From G963665495 sp963665495 (lineage in GTDB: Bacteria > Desulfobacterota > Desulfovibrionia > Desulfovibrionales > Desulfovibrionaceae), in assembly GCA_963665495.1 (NCBI GenBank), contig OY762289.1, positions 2,170,001 through 2,234,000 of the forward strand: a stretch of 64,000 nt of DNA, read 5' to 3'. Of this stretch, positions 44,032 to 53,437 are shown in pieces. The notes under the pieces were generated by a model. That model saw nothing but the letters and a program-made list of their open reading frames with translations. It had not been told where the DNA came from and made no database searches. The number at the start of each line of letters is the position of its first letter. Positions within the stretch are counted from its first letter, which is position 1. The position numbers and the translations under genes are program-made.

Positions 44032-45936
44032 ATGAGACTACGACTCAGCAGCAAGCTCATTCTGATTTTACTAGCAGTGTACTGTGTTATCCTTGGGATG
44101 AGCGCCTTTGTGGAAAATCGCATCATTCTACCCGAGTTCATTCAGCTTGAAAATCGCGAAGCACAATCACATTTGCAACGTATTCTTCTGGCTTTGGACA
44201 ACGAACTGGAACATTTAACAATTCTTGATCAAGACTGGGCGCAGTGGGATGACACCTACAACTTTGTTCAGGATGAATCTCCCGTCTATGTCGAAACAAA
44301 TCTGCCGGATTCGACTTTCATCGACACGAAGCTGAATCTGTTCCTGATTGCAGATACCAGCGGAAAAGTGATCTACCAAAAAGGCTATGACCTCATCGCC
44401 AAAAAAGTCCTCTCCCTCGATACTTTTTTTCAGGAACCCATTCTGAAAAAGCATCCGGAATTGGACACGTCCAAATCCCATAAAGATCTTGCCGGATTCA
44501 TCCAAACGGACGCAGGTCCTATGTTGATTGCTTCTTATGCGATCCTGACCAGCGAAAATAAAGGTCCTTCCAGGGGCTCGCTAATCATGGGCCGACTGCT
44601 GGACAAAAACTATCTGGAAAACCTGCAGTTGCAGACCCAGCTGCCCATCTCCCTTGCTCCTCTGAGTTCGCTTGATCCTACCTTACGTTCCAGGCTTTAC
44701 CTCCTTCCCAAAGACAAAGCATTCATCCTTGAAAAGGTAGACGCTACAACGGTACGTATTGTTTCGTTGCTGCGCAATATTTCCGGAGTGCCCTTTTTAG
44801 TACTGTACAGCGACATGAACCGCCAAATCCTGTCCCAGGGACTCCGGGCTGCCCATTATATTCAGATCTTTCTGGCTGCCACAGGTGCTCTGCTGCTGAT
44901 CATCCTTTTTCTGCTGCTGCGTACGCTTTTCACCAATCCCCTGGAGCGACTGAAAGATCAGGTTGTCTCCATCAGCGGTACGCTGGAGCCCCATGAATTC
45001 GTCCCCTTTGAGCGCAATGATGAAATCGGCACGCTCAGCAGAGAATTTCATCATATGCTGCAGCGGATGGAAGAAACCAAACAACGACAGATTGAAAACT
45101 CCTACTATGCCGGCATGTCTGAAACCGCCTCCGGAATCATACATAACGTACGCAATTCCCTCACATCCATTGTGGGCAGCCTGGATGATGTCAAATCGAT
45201 TTGCAGCCAGGCTCCCACCGCCAACCTGCCCCGTGCGCTGAACGAACTACGTAATGTAGACCTTGATCAGGAACGAAAAAATGACCTTATCGATTTTCTG
45301 CGCTTTTCTTTTTATGATTTGACCTCAGGCATCGACCAGATAGGAAGCCATTCGCAGCAGGCCAATCAGCTTGTCCGCAGTATAGAAAAAGTTCTTTCCA
45401 ACTATCTATCCATCTCCAGCCAAAAACCTTTGCTGGAAAAAATCGCTTTGTCGGAAATCATCAACAGTGTCGAACTGCTCATTTCAAAACGGTCCAGCTC
45501 GCTCATGGAAATACAACGAATCGGCGACCTTGAAGCCATTTTTGTCTATGGCCTCAGAGTCACTTTAATCCAGGTTGCCCAGAATCTGCTGATGAACTCC
45601 ATCGACGCCTTCGAACGTACGGGCAGAAAAGGACTTGTGGAGATCAAGGCTATCCCCCCAAAACCTGGGGACAACCACGTGATGGTACAATTTTGCGACA
45701 ATGGCCCGGGAGTGAGTAGAGAAAATCTTCCCCGACTTTTTGAACGCGATTTTTCAACAAAAACAGATGGAGGACGCGGGCTCGGCCTGCACTGGTGCGC
45801 CAATGCTCTCGCGGCCATAGGCGGCTCCATTCACGCCTCTCACAACCAGCCTTGCGGTCTATGCATGACCATCACGCTGTCCGCAGTTCCAGAAAAAAAC
45901 GCCTCCCCTCAAGACAGCAGCAATGCGTATGGATAA
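44032..45936 (+). CDS. Membrane histidine kinase with CHASE4 sensor domain
   Basis: A 634-residue sensor kinase. TM1 at about 8-26, then a periplasmic CHASE4-type domain (LDQDWAQWDDTYNFV near residue 65 is its hallmark), TM2 at about 284-304, HAMP, a phosphorylated His in IIHNVRNSLTSIVG near 369, and HATPase_c with FCDNGPGVSRENL and GGRGLGLHWCANAL. The dimerisation helices are interrupted by a helical stretch of about 90 residues, unlike standard HisKA. The gene follows the exosortase partner by four bases and overlaps the response regulator by 14 bases, so sensor and exosortase are made together; it may sense the state of the envelope or of sorted proteins. Confidence 0.92.
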   Translation: MRLRLSSKLILILLAVYCVILGMSAFVENRIILPEFIQLENREAQSHLQRILLALDNELEHLTILDQDWAQWDDTYNFVQDESPVYVETNLPDSTFIDTKLNLFLIADTSGKVIYQKGYDLIAKKVLSLDTFFQEPILKKHPELDTSKSHKDLAGFIQTDAGPMLIASYAILTSENKGPSRGSLIMGRLLDKNYLENLQLQTQLPISLAPLSSLDPTLRSRLYLLPKDKAFILEKVDATTVRIVSLLRNISGVPFLVLYSDMNRQILSQGLRAAHYIQIFLAATGALLLIILFLLLRTLFTNPLERLKDQVVSISGTLEPHEFVPFERNDEIGTLSREFHHMLQRMEETKQRQIENSYYAGMSETASGIIHNVRNSLTSIVGSLDDVKSICSQAPTANLPRALNELRNVDLDQERKNDLIDFLRFSFYDLTSGIDQIGSHSQQANQLVRSIEKVLSNYLSISSQKPLLEKIALSEIINSVELLISKRSSSLMEIQRIGDLEAIFVYGLRVTLIQVAQNLLMNSIDAFERTGRKGLVEIKAIPPKPGDNHVMVQFCDNGPGVSRENLPRLFERDFSTKTDGGRGLGLHWCANALAAIGGSIHASHNQPCGLCMTITLSAVPEKNASPQDSSNAYG

Positions 45937-48160
45937 AAATGATCCCTTGAAAATCCTTGCCGTCGATGACGAAGCCGACATCCGCGCGTTGTACCGTTCC
46001 GTCCTGGATGCTCCACCCGATTCAGACGCACGTACCGCCAGACAGGCGCTGGAAAAAAGACTATTCGGCGCCGTAACGGATAAACCATCCCCCAAGCACT
46101 TCGAACTGACCACCTGTGCGAACGCAGAGCAGGCGCTTGAGGCTTTGGAACAATCGTACGCGCAGGACCAGCCTTTTGCGGTAGCTTTTCTGGACGTTCG
46201 CATGCCCCCCGGCATGGATGGCGTGCAACTCGCCCAGCGTATTCGTGAAAAGGACAAGGACATTGAGCTGGTTCTGGTAACCGGATTCGAGGATTACGGT
46301 CCGCAGGAGATTATTTCCCGCCTGCCTCCACCGGATAAACTGCTATACCTGCACAAACCCTTTCACAAAAGCGAAATACTGCAGTTCGCTACATCGTTGT
46401 GCGCCAAATGGCAGGCGCTCCAAAAACTTGCTCGTAGCGAGGCACGCTTCAGGCATATTGTCCAGGACCAGACTGAACTGATCTGCCGCTTATCCGCAGT
46501 ATACACGTTTTCCTTTGTTAATGCCACGTTTGCAAGCTTTTTCGATAACTCCGTAAAAATGCTTCTCAACAGCCCCTATTTTTCACTCGTACATCCGGAA
46601 GATCAGGAAAAAGTCAGACAGTTGCTTAGTTGCCTCTCCGTGGACAAGCCCAACAACGTCCTCGAACATCGTGTCCTGGACGCATCGGGGAATATCCGCT
46701 GGCTGCAGCAAAACTATCAGGCCTTGTTCAAATCCAATGGGCAATTCATTGAGTACCAGATCGTCGGCAGAGACATCACGGAGCGCATCGCGGTAGACAA
46801 AAAATTGCGAGACTACCGTATCGAACGCGAACGGACGGCATTTCACCTGGAAACAATCTTTCACAACATTCCTTTCGCAGTGGTCATGGTCGATAATACG
46901 CTGCGTATCATTGAGGCCAACGATACTTTTATGCAACTTCCCGGAGTACGCCCAAACTCCCCTTCCGAGCTGATCGGGCAAAATTTCATGGACTTTTTCT
47001 CGTGTGACATTTCCGACAAGGTCCGGGAAGCATTGCACGATCATACGCCTTTTCACGAATGGCTGGCCACCTGTAATAAATCCGGGAAACAGGAAATCAT
47101 TCTTTCCATCACCGCCATTCCATTACGGGAAATTGACGAAAACGGCTCAGGTTGCATGGTCCTGCTCAGAGATGTAACCCGCTCGGTCCGTCTGGAAAAC
47201 GAATTAATCGAACATTCGAGCTGCTATGGCATGGTGGGAAAAAGTCAGGCGATGGCTGCTGTTTACGACCGTATCAGCCAGTTCTGCGCATTGGATACCA
47301 CCGTACTGATCACTGGGGAAAACGGCACAGGCAAAGAACTTGTTGCCGAGGCCCTGCACCAGGGGGGGCCGCGCGCCAACGGACCGCTGATCAAACTCAA
47401 CTGTGCGGCTCTCTCCGAAACCCTGCTCGAAAGCGAATTGTTCGGTCATGTCAAAGGCGCATTCACCGGTGCCACGGCGGATAAAATAGGCAGGTTCGAA
47501 GCCGCCCAGGGCGGCACTCTCCTTCTGGATGAAATCGGCGATTTACCCATGCCCATCCAGCTCAAACTGCTGCGGATTTTAGAATACAAAGAGTTCGAAC
47601 GGGTCGGCGAAACACGCTCCAGAAAAGTGGACGTCCGTCTGCTCGCCGCCACAAACCGCAAGCTTGAAGAACGTATTCGGGAGGGAGTGTTCCGGGAGGA
47701 TCTTTTTTTTCGCCTGAAGGTGGTGTCAATTCATCTGCCGCCTTTGCGCGAACGTAGTGAAGATATCCCGCTGCTGACCGCGCACTTTATCCTGAAATAC
47801 GCCTCCCTTTTTCACAAACATCTTGACGGGCTGACACCTGAAGCCATGGAAATCCTGCTCCAGCACAGCTGGCCCGGCAATGTCCGCGAACTCAAACATG
47901 CGCTGGAGCATGCCTGTATCATGGCGCCGCCAGGGGCCGCCATCGACTCTCACTACTTGCCCGAAGAACTTATCGGCAATGATTCTCCCAAATTGCCCAC
48001 CGAGAATCAGGACTTGCAGGAACTGGATGAGACAGAAGAAAAACAGGCCATTCTCAAAGCCCTGGAACAGGCACGCTGGAATAAAAGTGCAGCTGCCGAT
48101 CTCCTGGGCATCAATCGGCGAACTCTCTACCGCAAGCTCGAAAAATACTCCATCCTCTGA
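45923..48160 (+). CDS. Sigma-54-dependent response regulator (REC-PAS-PAS-AAA-HTH)
   Basis: A 745-residue NtrC-family activator. The receiver (ILAVDDEADIRALYRSVL, Asp in AFLDVRMPPGMDG) is longer than usual because of an insert of about 25 residues. Two PAS domains follow (about 165-280 and 300-420). AAA+ domain: Walker A ITGENGTGKE near 461, GAFTGA near 510. C-terminal Fis HTH (NKSAAADLLGINRRTLYRKL). It is the partner of the CHASE4 kinase. Its probable target is the -24/-12 promoter at 48280, just past its own stop codon, controlling the pseudopilin operon. Confidence 0.93.
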   Translation: MRMDKNDPLKILAVDDEADIRALYRSVLDAPPDSDARTARQALEKRLFGAVTDKPSPKHFELTTCANAEQALEALEQSYAQDQPFAVAFLDVRMPPGMDGVQLAQRIREKDKDIELVLVTGFEDYGPQEIISRLPPPDKLLYLHKPFHKSEILQFATSLCAKWQALQKLARSEARFRHIVQDQTELICRLSAVYTFSFVNATFASFFDNSVKMLLNSPYFSLVHPEDQEKVRQLLSCLSVDKPNNVLEHRVLDASGNIRWLQQNYQALFKSNGQFIEYQIVGRDITERIAVDKKLRDYRIERERTAFHLETIFHNIPFAVVMVDNTLRIIEANDTFMQLPGVRPNSPSELIGQNFMDFFSCDISDKVREALHDHTPFHEWLATCNKSGKQEIILSITAIPLREIDENGSGCMVLLRDVTRSVRLENELIEHSSCYGMVGKSQAMAAVYDRISQFCALDTTVLITGENGTGKELVAEALHQGGPRANGPLIKLNCAALSETLLESELFGHVKGAFTGATADKIGRFEAAQGGTLLLDEIGDLPMPIQLKLLRILEYKEFERVGETRSRKVDVRLLAATNRKLEERIREGVFREDLFFRLKVVSIHLPPLRERSEDIPLLTAHFILKYASLFHKHLDGLTPEAMEILLQHSWPGNVRELKHALEHACIMAPPGAAIDSHYLPEELIGNDSPKLPTENQDLQELDETEEKQAILKALEQARWNKSAAADLLGINRRTLYRKLEKYSIL

Positions 48161-48176
48161 TCTTCCAGTCACATTT

Positions 48177-48200
48177 TGTGGCGCCACACTCTGTGACACA
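48177..48200. promoter_or_regulatory. Palindromic upstream activator site of the pseudopilin operon
   Basis: TGTGGCGCCACA is a perfect 12-base palindrome (48177-48188) and TGTGACACA follows at 48192-48200. They lie about 80-100 bases upstream of the -24 element, the usual distance for sigma-54 enhancer sites. Confidence 0.5.
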
Positions 48201-48279
48201 CTCCCCTGAGCACAGCTACCGCACACGCACATTTTTCAACAACATATTGTTTTTTAAGTATTAATTAATTCATTTTTTT

Positions 48280-48295
48280 TGGTTCGAGTTTTGCT
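48280..48295 (+). promoter_or_regulatory. Sigma-54 (-24/-12) promoter of the pseudopilin operon
   Basis: TGG-TTCGAGTT-TTGCT: GG at 48281-48282 and GC at 48293-48294 with exactly ten bases between, in an AT-rich setting. The start of transcription is expected near 48306, about 70 bases before the first pseudopilin ATG. Confidence 0.7.
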
Positions 48296-48378
48296 TTTCC
48301 CTAAGCATCAGATGGCAACCTCACTGATGCCACCTGAACTAGATGTATGAAAGCCGCAATACGTACAGGGGGTGCAGC

Positions 48379-48846
48379 ATGAACTACGCAACCAGAGAAT
48401 CTCAGCGAGGTTTTACGCTCATCGAGATCATTATCACTTTTGTCATCATGGCATGGACCGGCGCCATGCTGTTTCAATTCATGAATACGACTATCCCGGT
48501 CAGCCACCGGCCTGTGGATTGGATCCTTCAGGAGTCACAGATAGGAAGCGCATTGGAAGACGCAACTGCGGAATACATGCAGGATGTGAACAGTGATTCC
48601 GTCACAAGCAATTTTGATTCATTCGTCGCAGACCTTCAGGGCACGGTGACAAGTTTGGATGTCCCATCCAATGTGACCATGCTTGCCGAGGAGCGTTGTT
48701 TCAACTCCAACGGCGAACTGGATTCCGCCTGCGCCGATGATCAGGTGCCCCTGCTGCGAGTCAGGGCACAGGATCCCAACGGCAGGTACTATGTCACCCT
48801 GTTCGCCCAGACCCGCTACTCCAACGACCCGGAAGGAGCACACTAA
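48379..48846 (+). CDS. Type IV pilin-like / pseudopilin protein 1
   Basis: A 155-residue protein with a class III prepilin signal: short basic leader, then RG|FTLIEIIITFVIMAW, with Glu5 after the cleavage site. The hydrophobic helix is followed by a globular domain with two Cys (ERCFNSN, DSACADD) that could form a disulfide near the C-terminus, as in many minor pilins. ATG at 48379 with AGGGGG upstream. It is first in the sigma-54-controlled operon. It requires a prepilin peptidase and assembly ATPase encoded elsewhere. Confidence 0.85.
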   Translation: MNYATRESQRGFTLIEIIITFVIMAWTGAMLFQFMNTTIPVSHRPVDWILQESQIGSALEDATAEYMQDVNSDSVTSNFDSFVADLQGTVTSLDVPSNVTMLAEERCFNSNGELDSACADDQVPLLRVRAQDPNGRYYVTLFAQTRYSNDPEGAH

Positions 48847-48847
48847 A

Positions 48848-49330
48848 ATGAACACGCAAAAAAACGGATTCACCCTGGTTGAAGTCATTGCGTCCCTCAC
48901 GCTGCTGGGCATGATCAGCCTGGGAATATACAGTTTTCTGATGACCGGCGTAGAGGGCTATCTTATCTCAGAGGGCAATTCCATCGCTGCAGGCGAACTT
49001 AAGCCCATGTTTGACGTTATAAGTACGCGCATGAGTGAAATAAAAAAAATCACCTGCTTCAGTGAGAACGCGCAACTGAGCTTTCAGGATACTCTTGGCA
49101 ATGATGAAACCGTGCAACTCCTTGATGATGGTACGACCCTGAGAATTATGAATTGGGATATCCTGACGAACCTTTCCAATGCGACCATGGTCCAGAACGT
49201 TGAAAATGAAAATGTGAAAGACATTACCATTTCTTTCACGTATACTGGTAAGAGTGATATAGTCAGATCTTTCGACCTGAGTTTCAGTCCGCGTATGATC
49301 TTGAAATCTTCCGACATACCTGGATGTTAA
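48848..49330 (+). CDS. Type IV pilin-like / pseudopilin protein 2
   Basis: A 160-residue protein starting MNTQKNG|FTLVEVIASLTLLGMI, a canonical prepilin cleavage site with Glu5. The globular part is mostly beta (IQLL-like strands QLSFQDTLGND, DITISFTYTGKSDIVRSFDL). It starts one base after the previous stop. Size and order (small, small, large) recall the minor pseudopilins GspI, GspJ and GspK that form the tip complex of type II secretion pseudopili and type IV pili. Confidence 0.85.
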   Translation: MNTQKNGFTLVEVIASLTLLGMISLGIYSFLMTGVEGYLISEGNSIAAGELKPMFDVISTRMSEIKKITCFSENAQLSFQDTLGNDETVQLLDDGTTLRIMNWDILTNLSNATMVQNVENENVKDITISFTYTGKSDIVRSFDLSFSPRMILKSSDIPGC

Positions 49331-49428
49331 GCATTATAAGTTCAAAATTATGAACAACTCGACAGAGCGGAAGCCGCGCTTTCCCCATAACAATCCTTCA
49401 GATCTTGCGCTTTGAGGGAGGAGGAACC

Positions 49429-51582
49429 ATGGCACACAATATCAAAGATGCCCATTGCACCATCGACATACGCAGGAATGATTCCGGCGGCGCGCTGGTC
49501 TTCTACATCATCACCCTGGTAGTGTTGAGCGTTCTCACAGCGGCCATGCTCACCCTGTTTCAAAGGGCAAATAAAATCGCCACTGACGTCAACCATTTCA
49601 AGCTGGCCTATTATATGGCCGAATCCGGAATCCGTTACGGCCAGAGCCAGATGAAACTCCGCGGGTACAGTATCGACCAGAAAATGGGCAATATCAACGG
49701 AATCCCTTTATACACCGTTGAGGAGGAAAAGCAGTTCAAGCTTAAAGTCTACGCCCTGGGCACCATGGAGTCCGTCAATACCGACCACGTTGAAGCAAAC
49801 CAACAGCTTGAGCTCAAACAACCTGGCAATGAGCCCTTTCCTGATGGATATACCATCCCCACTTTCGGGACCTCTGCAGATGATTTGTACGCTGTCAGTA
49901 GTCAGGATCTGGATTTTATCCAGGCCCAAAATAACGCGCGCGTTATTGGTTCCTCAATGAACGCTGATAAAACCCGTATTTTTTTGACCCTGCAAGACTC
50001 GCTCTGGCCTGATATCAGTGGCCGGGTCTACTTCCTTGCCGTACAGGTAAAAACAGGCAGCCAGACCGTCAAAGAGGGAGACAACCTCACCGTCAATGCG
50101 GGAGGCGTGATCTTTCCCGAGAATAACGGCATTATCACTGTTAAATCCCATGACTACCTGTATGAAGAGCGTCTTGATAATGGCGACGGGACCTACACTT
50201 TTACGAACTTGAGCAAACCGCCGGACTCGGACGGCAATTCGCAGTCCTGGGAAAGCGGCTGGGCACCTGAGAATGGAGACGACCTCAAAAACCTGGGTAA
50301 CGGCGATTTTGTAGTCCTCAACTCGCTGAACAATCTCAATCTCTGGGCAACAGCCACGGGTATTTCCGGCTCTGAACAAGTGGAAAAATCCATTACCCAG
50401 AGTTTCTTCGTTGCAGAAGATACGCGCAAAAAAAAGGACGCCATCACTCATGCGCTCGACCATACGGTGGTCACGTCAGATACCGGCACAAATCCGGTGG
50501 AACTGACCGGTGATCCGGGGGTGAATCTGGGAGCCGGAGTCTATTACACCTTTGGGGCCGTCTGGTACTCGGGCACCGATCACGGGGTCAACCTGTTCTG
50601 CATCGACGGCGAATGCGATTTCGGCCTGGGATTGCGTTCATTCTTCACCGTGGAGTTCGATATCAAAAACGCCGACGGTTTTGTCTTCACCATCATGAAC
50701 GGCGAAGACAACAGCACAACGGATGTCGGGGGAGATTCGGAACTGGGCGAACTCATGGCTTATGCCGGGGACAGCCGTGTTTACAAGAATAACCCGGAAG
50801 ACCCAAGCAAACCCATCGACACCTGGGTGGATCCGGACCGCAATGGCATTCAGCCGCCGAAATTCGGCGTGGAGTTCGATACCTACCGCAACGCGTACCA
50901 GTCCTGCATCTGCAGTTCGGATACCTCCACCCCAGCCGGCACCCGGTTGGATCCCACAACGGACCCCCGCGAACATATCGGTTTTGTCTTCTGGGGGGAC
51001 GATCTCGAATCCGGTTGCTCACATGGTTTCAACTGCCGCAAGGAAAATTCCTCCTTATACAGTTATACCGAAGACGGTCTGAAAACCTATGACGACAACA
51101 AGCATAATTCCGGGTTGAACTCAGACACTGACGAGGTGTTCCAGGCAAGCTCGGACGTGCAGAAATGGTATACCATCAGCAACACTTACGAATACGCCGT
51201 ACGCATTGAAATGCACCGCAGTCTGGACGCAGTGGATGACGCCGCCGACGCCAATTACGGCAAGTACGAATATACCAACAAGGTCTGGGTCAACCGCTGC
51301 AGCCAGCTTACCAATTGTGCTGAATTCGTTAATGTGGACAAGACCCTCTGGGATCTCGAGGGCGATTACGAGATCAACTCCGTGGATAATCCGGGCTACC
51401 CGTATTTGTACCCTGTTCTGGAAAAAACCTTCTACCTTGGCCAGGCCGATCATGATAAGATGAATACCATTCTCATCGGCTTTACCGAGGGCACCGGAGC
51501 AGCAACGCAGGTCGCCAAAATCAGAAATTACCGAACTGTGTTCAGGGCCGGTGGAGATGATGACATCACCACCATCCCTTAA
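49429..51582 (+). CDS. Large GspK/PilX-like minor pilin with L-type lectin-like domain
   Basis: A 717-residue protein (ATG 49429 after GAGGAACC). The N-terminus has the PilX/GspK form: DSGGALVFYIITLVVLSVLTAAM followed by FKLAYYMAESGIRYGQSQMK. After a region of about 300 residues comes a segment (about 400-695) with the pattern of legume/L-type lectins: FTVEFDIKNADGFVFTIMNG, GELMAYAGDS, KFGVEFDTYRN, DPREHIGFVFWG and a final IGFTEGTGAATQVAKIRNYR. Several Cys pairs are present. This would place a carbohydrate-binding module at the tip of a pilus or pseudopilus. The family is about twice as long as normal GspK. Confidence 0.8.
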   Translation: MAHNIKDAHCTIDIRRNDSGGALVFYIITLVVLSVLTAAMLTLFQRANKIATDVNHFKLAYYMAESGIRYGQSQMKLRGYSIDQKMGNINGIPLYTVEEEKQFKLKVYALGTMESVNTDHVEANQQLELKQPGNEPFPDGYTIPTFGTSADDLYAVSSQDLDFIQAQNNARVIGSSMNADKTRIFLTLQDSLWPDISGRVYFLAVQVKTGSQTVKEGDNLTVNAGGVIFPENNGIITVKSHDYLYEERLDNGDGTYTFTNLSKPPDSDGNSQSWESGWAPENGDDLKNLGNGDFVVLNSLNNLNLWATATGISGSEQVEKSITQSFFVAEDTRKKKDAITHALDHTVVTSDTGTNPVELTGDPGVNLGAGVYYTFGAVWYSGTDHGVNLFCIDGECDFGLGLRSFFTVEFDIKNADGFVFTIMNGEDNSTTDVGGDSELGELMAYAGDSRVYKNNPEDPSKPIDTWVDPDRNGIQPPKFGVEFDTYRNAYQSCICSSDTSTPAGTRLDPTTDPREHIGFVFWGDDLESGCSHGFNCRKENSSLYSYTEDGLKTYDDNKHNSGLNSDTDEVFQASSDVQKWYTISNTYEYAVRIEMHRSLDAVDDAADANYGKYEYTNKVWVNRCSQLTNCAEFVNVDKTLWDLEGDYEINSVDNPGYPYLYPVLEKTFYLGQADHDKMNTILIGFTEGTGAATQVAKIRNYRTVFRAGGDDDITTIP

Positions 51583-51636
51583 TGCAGGATTCGGCAGGAA
51601 CGTTTTTTTTACTCTATGCGACACGAGGGAGGACGT

Positions 51637-51885
51637 ATGAAGCGTCTGACACTGATTTCACTGTCACTGTTTGTTTTGCTGGCTGGTTTTCTGCTGGAAG
51701 CCATCCCCGGCTTTGCCCAGTCCGTACCCCGTACGCGCAATAACCTGGACTCCGGGCTTCAGTATCAACAGGAAGGAAGCGGTGAACAATATATCCCAAA
51801 GGCTTCCACCTCTACGACGCAAACCAAAAACAAAAACAACGTCCGGCGGAACAGCATTTCCAAAGGCGGAACAAAAAAGCAGTAA
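51637..51885 (+). CDS. Small secreted basic protein
   Basis: An 82-residue protein with a clear Sec signal peptide (MKRLTLISLSLFVLLAGFLL, cleavage near GFAQS) and a short, polar, Lys/Asn/Thr-rich mature part without cysteines. GGGAGG precedes the ATG. It is the fourth gene after the sigma-54 promoter, 54 bases past the lectin-pilin gene. The function is unknown; a chaperone or periplasmic accessory of the appendage is possible. Confidence 0.6.
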   Translation: MKRLTLISLSLFVLLAGFLLEAIPGFAQSVPRTRNNLDSGLQYQQEGSGEQYIPKASTSTTQTKNKNNVRRNSISKGGTKKQ

Positions 51886-52015
51886 CAAGGCAGAAGGGAA
51901 TGGGGGATTATTGGGGGAATGGCTGGACTGGTTCCGGTATGCAACTGCGGCACTTGACTCCTGCCGCAACGCAAACCGGGCCGGTCCGCCATCTTAATCT
52001 AACGGCATAACGGCA

Positions 52016-53437
52016 TCACGGTCCCAGCTCCTTGCGGGACAGACTGTGCTTTTTCAACAATGCGTACAACCTGGCGCGAGAAAGCTCCGACAAACGACAG
52101 GCAGTAGCCACGTCATTGCGCGCCGTCAGCAGCAGATCGCGCAGATACTGCCGCTCAAGCTCTCCCATCACCCGCTCGCGAAACACCTTCAAACTCGGAA
52201 AATTCTCCGGATCCGGACCGGAAAGCAAGGGATTCTCGCCTTGTTCTCTGGATCCCGCAGCCAGGGTCTGCCTGGCAAATTGCACGCGCATTTCCAGCGG
52301 AAGATGCCGGGGCAGCAGAACCTCTTCTTCACCCGCAGCGGCTATGGCGCTTTCCAGCGCATTGGATAATTCCCGGACATTGCCCGGCCAGGCATACTGT
52401 TCGAAAGCCTCAAAAGTATCCGGCGAACATTCCTTGCCGCGGCTATTGGTCCGTTCCGCCGCCTGGCGCAAAAAATGGCGTACCAGAAGCCGGACATCTC
52501 CATGCCTGTCTCTGAGCGGCGGGATTTCAATGGCTATGGTCCGGATACGAAACAGTAGGTCCTGGCGAAAATCCCAGGTCTCGACCATATGGTCCAGATC
52601 CCTGTTGGTGGCGGCGAGCAACCGGAAATCGCTTTCCACTTCCCTGTCGCAGCCAACAGGCCGAAATCGGTGTTCCTGTAGTACGCGCAAAAAGCTCTTC
52701 TGCACGCTCAGTGGCAATTCGCCCACTTCATCCAGAAACAACGTTCCCCGATTTGCCTGCCGCACGAGCCCTTCAGCCCGTTTTTCCGCTCCGGTAAAAG
52801 CCCCCTTTTCGTGACCGAACAGCATGCTTTCCACCAGTGTTGCGGGCATGGCCGCGCAATCCACCACCACAAACGGATTCCCCGCCCGGCGGCTGTTCTC
52901 ATGGATGGTCCGGGCCACCACTTCCTTGCCGGTGCCAGTTTCGCCGGAGATCAGTGCATTGGCATCGGTTTCTACTGCCTGAGCAACAAGTTCCAGACAG
53001 CCGTGCATGGCCTCGCTTTCGCCGATCAGCCTGTCGCGCTTCAGGTTCTGTGCGGCGCTGCGACTCAGCTTCTGGCGATGGTATTCGATAGCCCGTGTCA
53101 CGGGCAGCTTGATGTTGTTCAGGGTCGGCGGCTTGGGAATATAGCCCCAGGCGCCGCTGCGAATGGCCAGTTCCGCGCCGTCCGGATCGCTCGATGCGGA
53201 GAGAATGATCACTTCGGGTTTGTTTTTGCTGCCGCGGATACGGGGCAAGGCTTCCAGGCCGTTGCCGTCCGGCAGGCCGATGTCCAGAATGACGACATCA
53301 AAAACCCCCTGCCGGGCCAGATCAAGCCCCTGTACCAGAAAATTGGCGCTCTGCACCTTGTGCCCCATGGAGGATATCACCATTGCCAGGGCCTTGCAGA
53401 GCTGAACGTCGTCGTCAATGATCAGGATATGGGCCAT
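52016..53437 (-). CDS. Sigma-54-dependent response regulator (REC-AAA-HTH)
   Basis: A 473-residue NtrC-type regulator. Receiver ILIIDDDVQLCKALA with Asp in VVILDIGLPDGNGLE; AAA+ with Walker A ISGETGTGKE near 160 and GAFTGA near 214; C-terminal HTH (NDVATACRLSELSRARLYALLKK). ATG at 53437; the longer frame runs back into the kinase gene. It overlaps the 3' end of the kinase at 53422 by 16 bases, so the two are coproduced. It converges on the pseudopilin operon. Targets could be that operon or the Hdr cluster to the right. Confidence 0.92.
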   Translation of the reverse strand: MAHILIIDDDVQLCKALAMVISSMGHKVQSANFLVQGLDLARQGVFDVVILDIGLPDGNGLEALPRIRGSKNKPEVIILSASSDPDGAELAIRSGAWGYIPKPPTLNNIKLPVTRAIEYHRQKLSRSAAQNLKRDRLIGESEAMHGCLELVAQAVETDANALISGETGTGKEVVARTIHENSRRAGNPFVVVDCAAMPATLVESMLFGHEKGAFTGAEKRAEGLVRQANRGTLFLDEVGELPLSVQKSFLRVLQEHRFRPVGCDREVESDFRLLAATNRDLDHMVETWDFRQDLLFRIRTIAIEIPPLRDRHGDVRLLVRHFLRQAAERTNSRGKECSPDTFEAFEQYAWPGNVRELSNALESAIAAAGEEEVLLPRHLPLEMRVQFARQTLAAGSREQGENPLLSGPDPENFPSLKVFRERVMGELERQYLRDLLLTARNDVATACRLSELSRARLYALLKKHSLSRKELGP

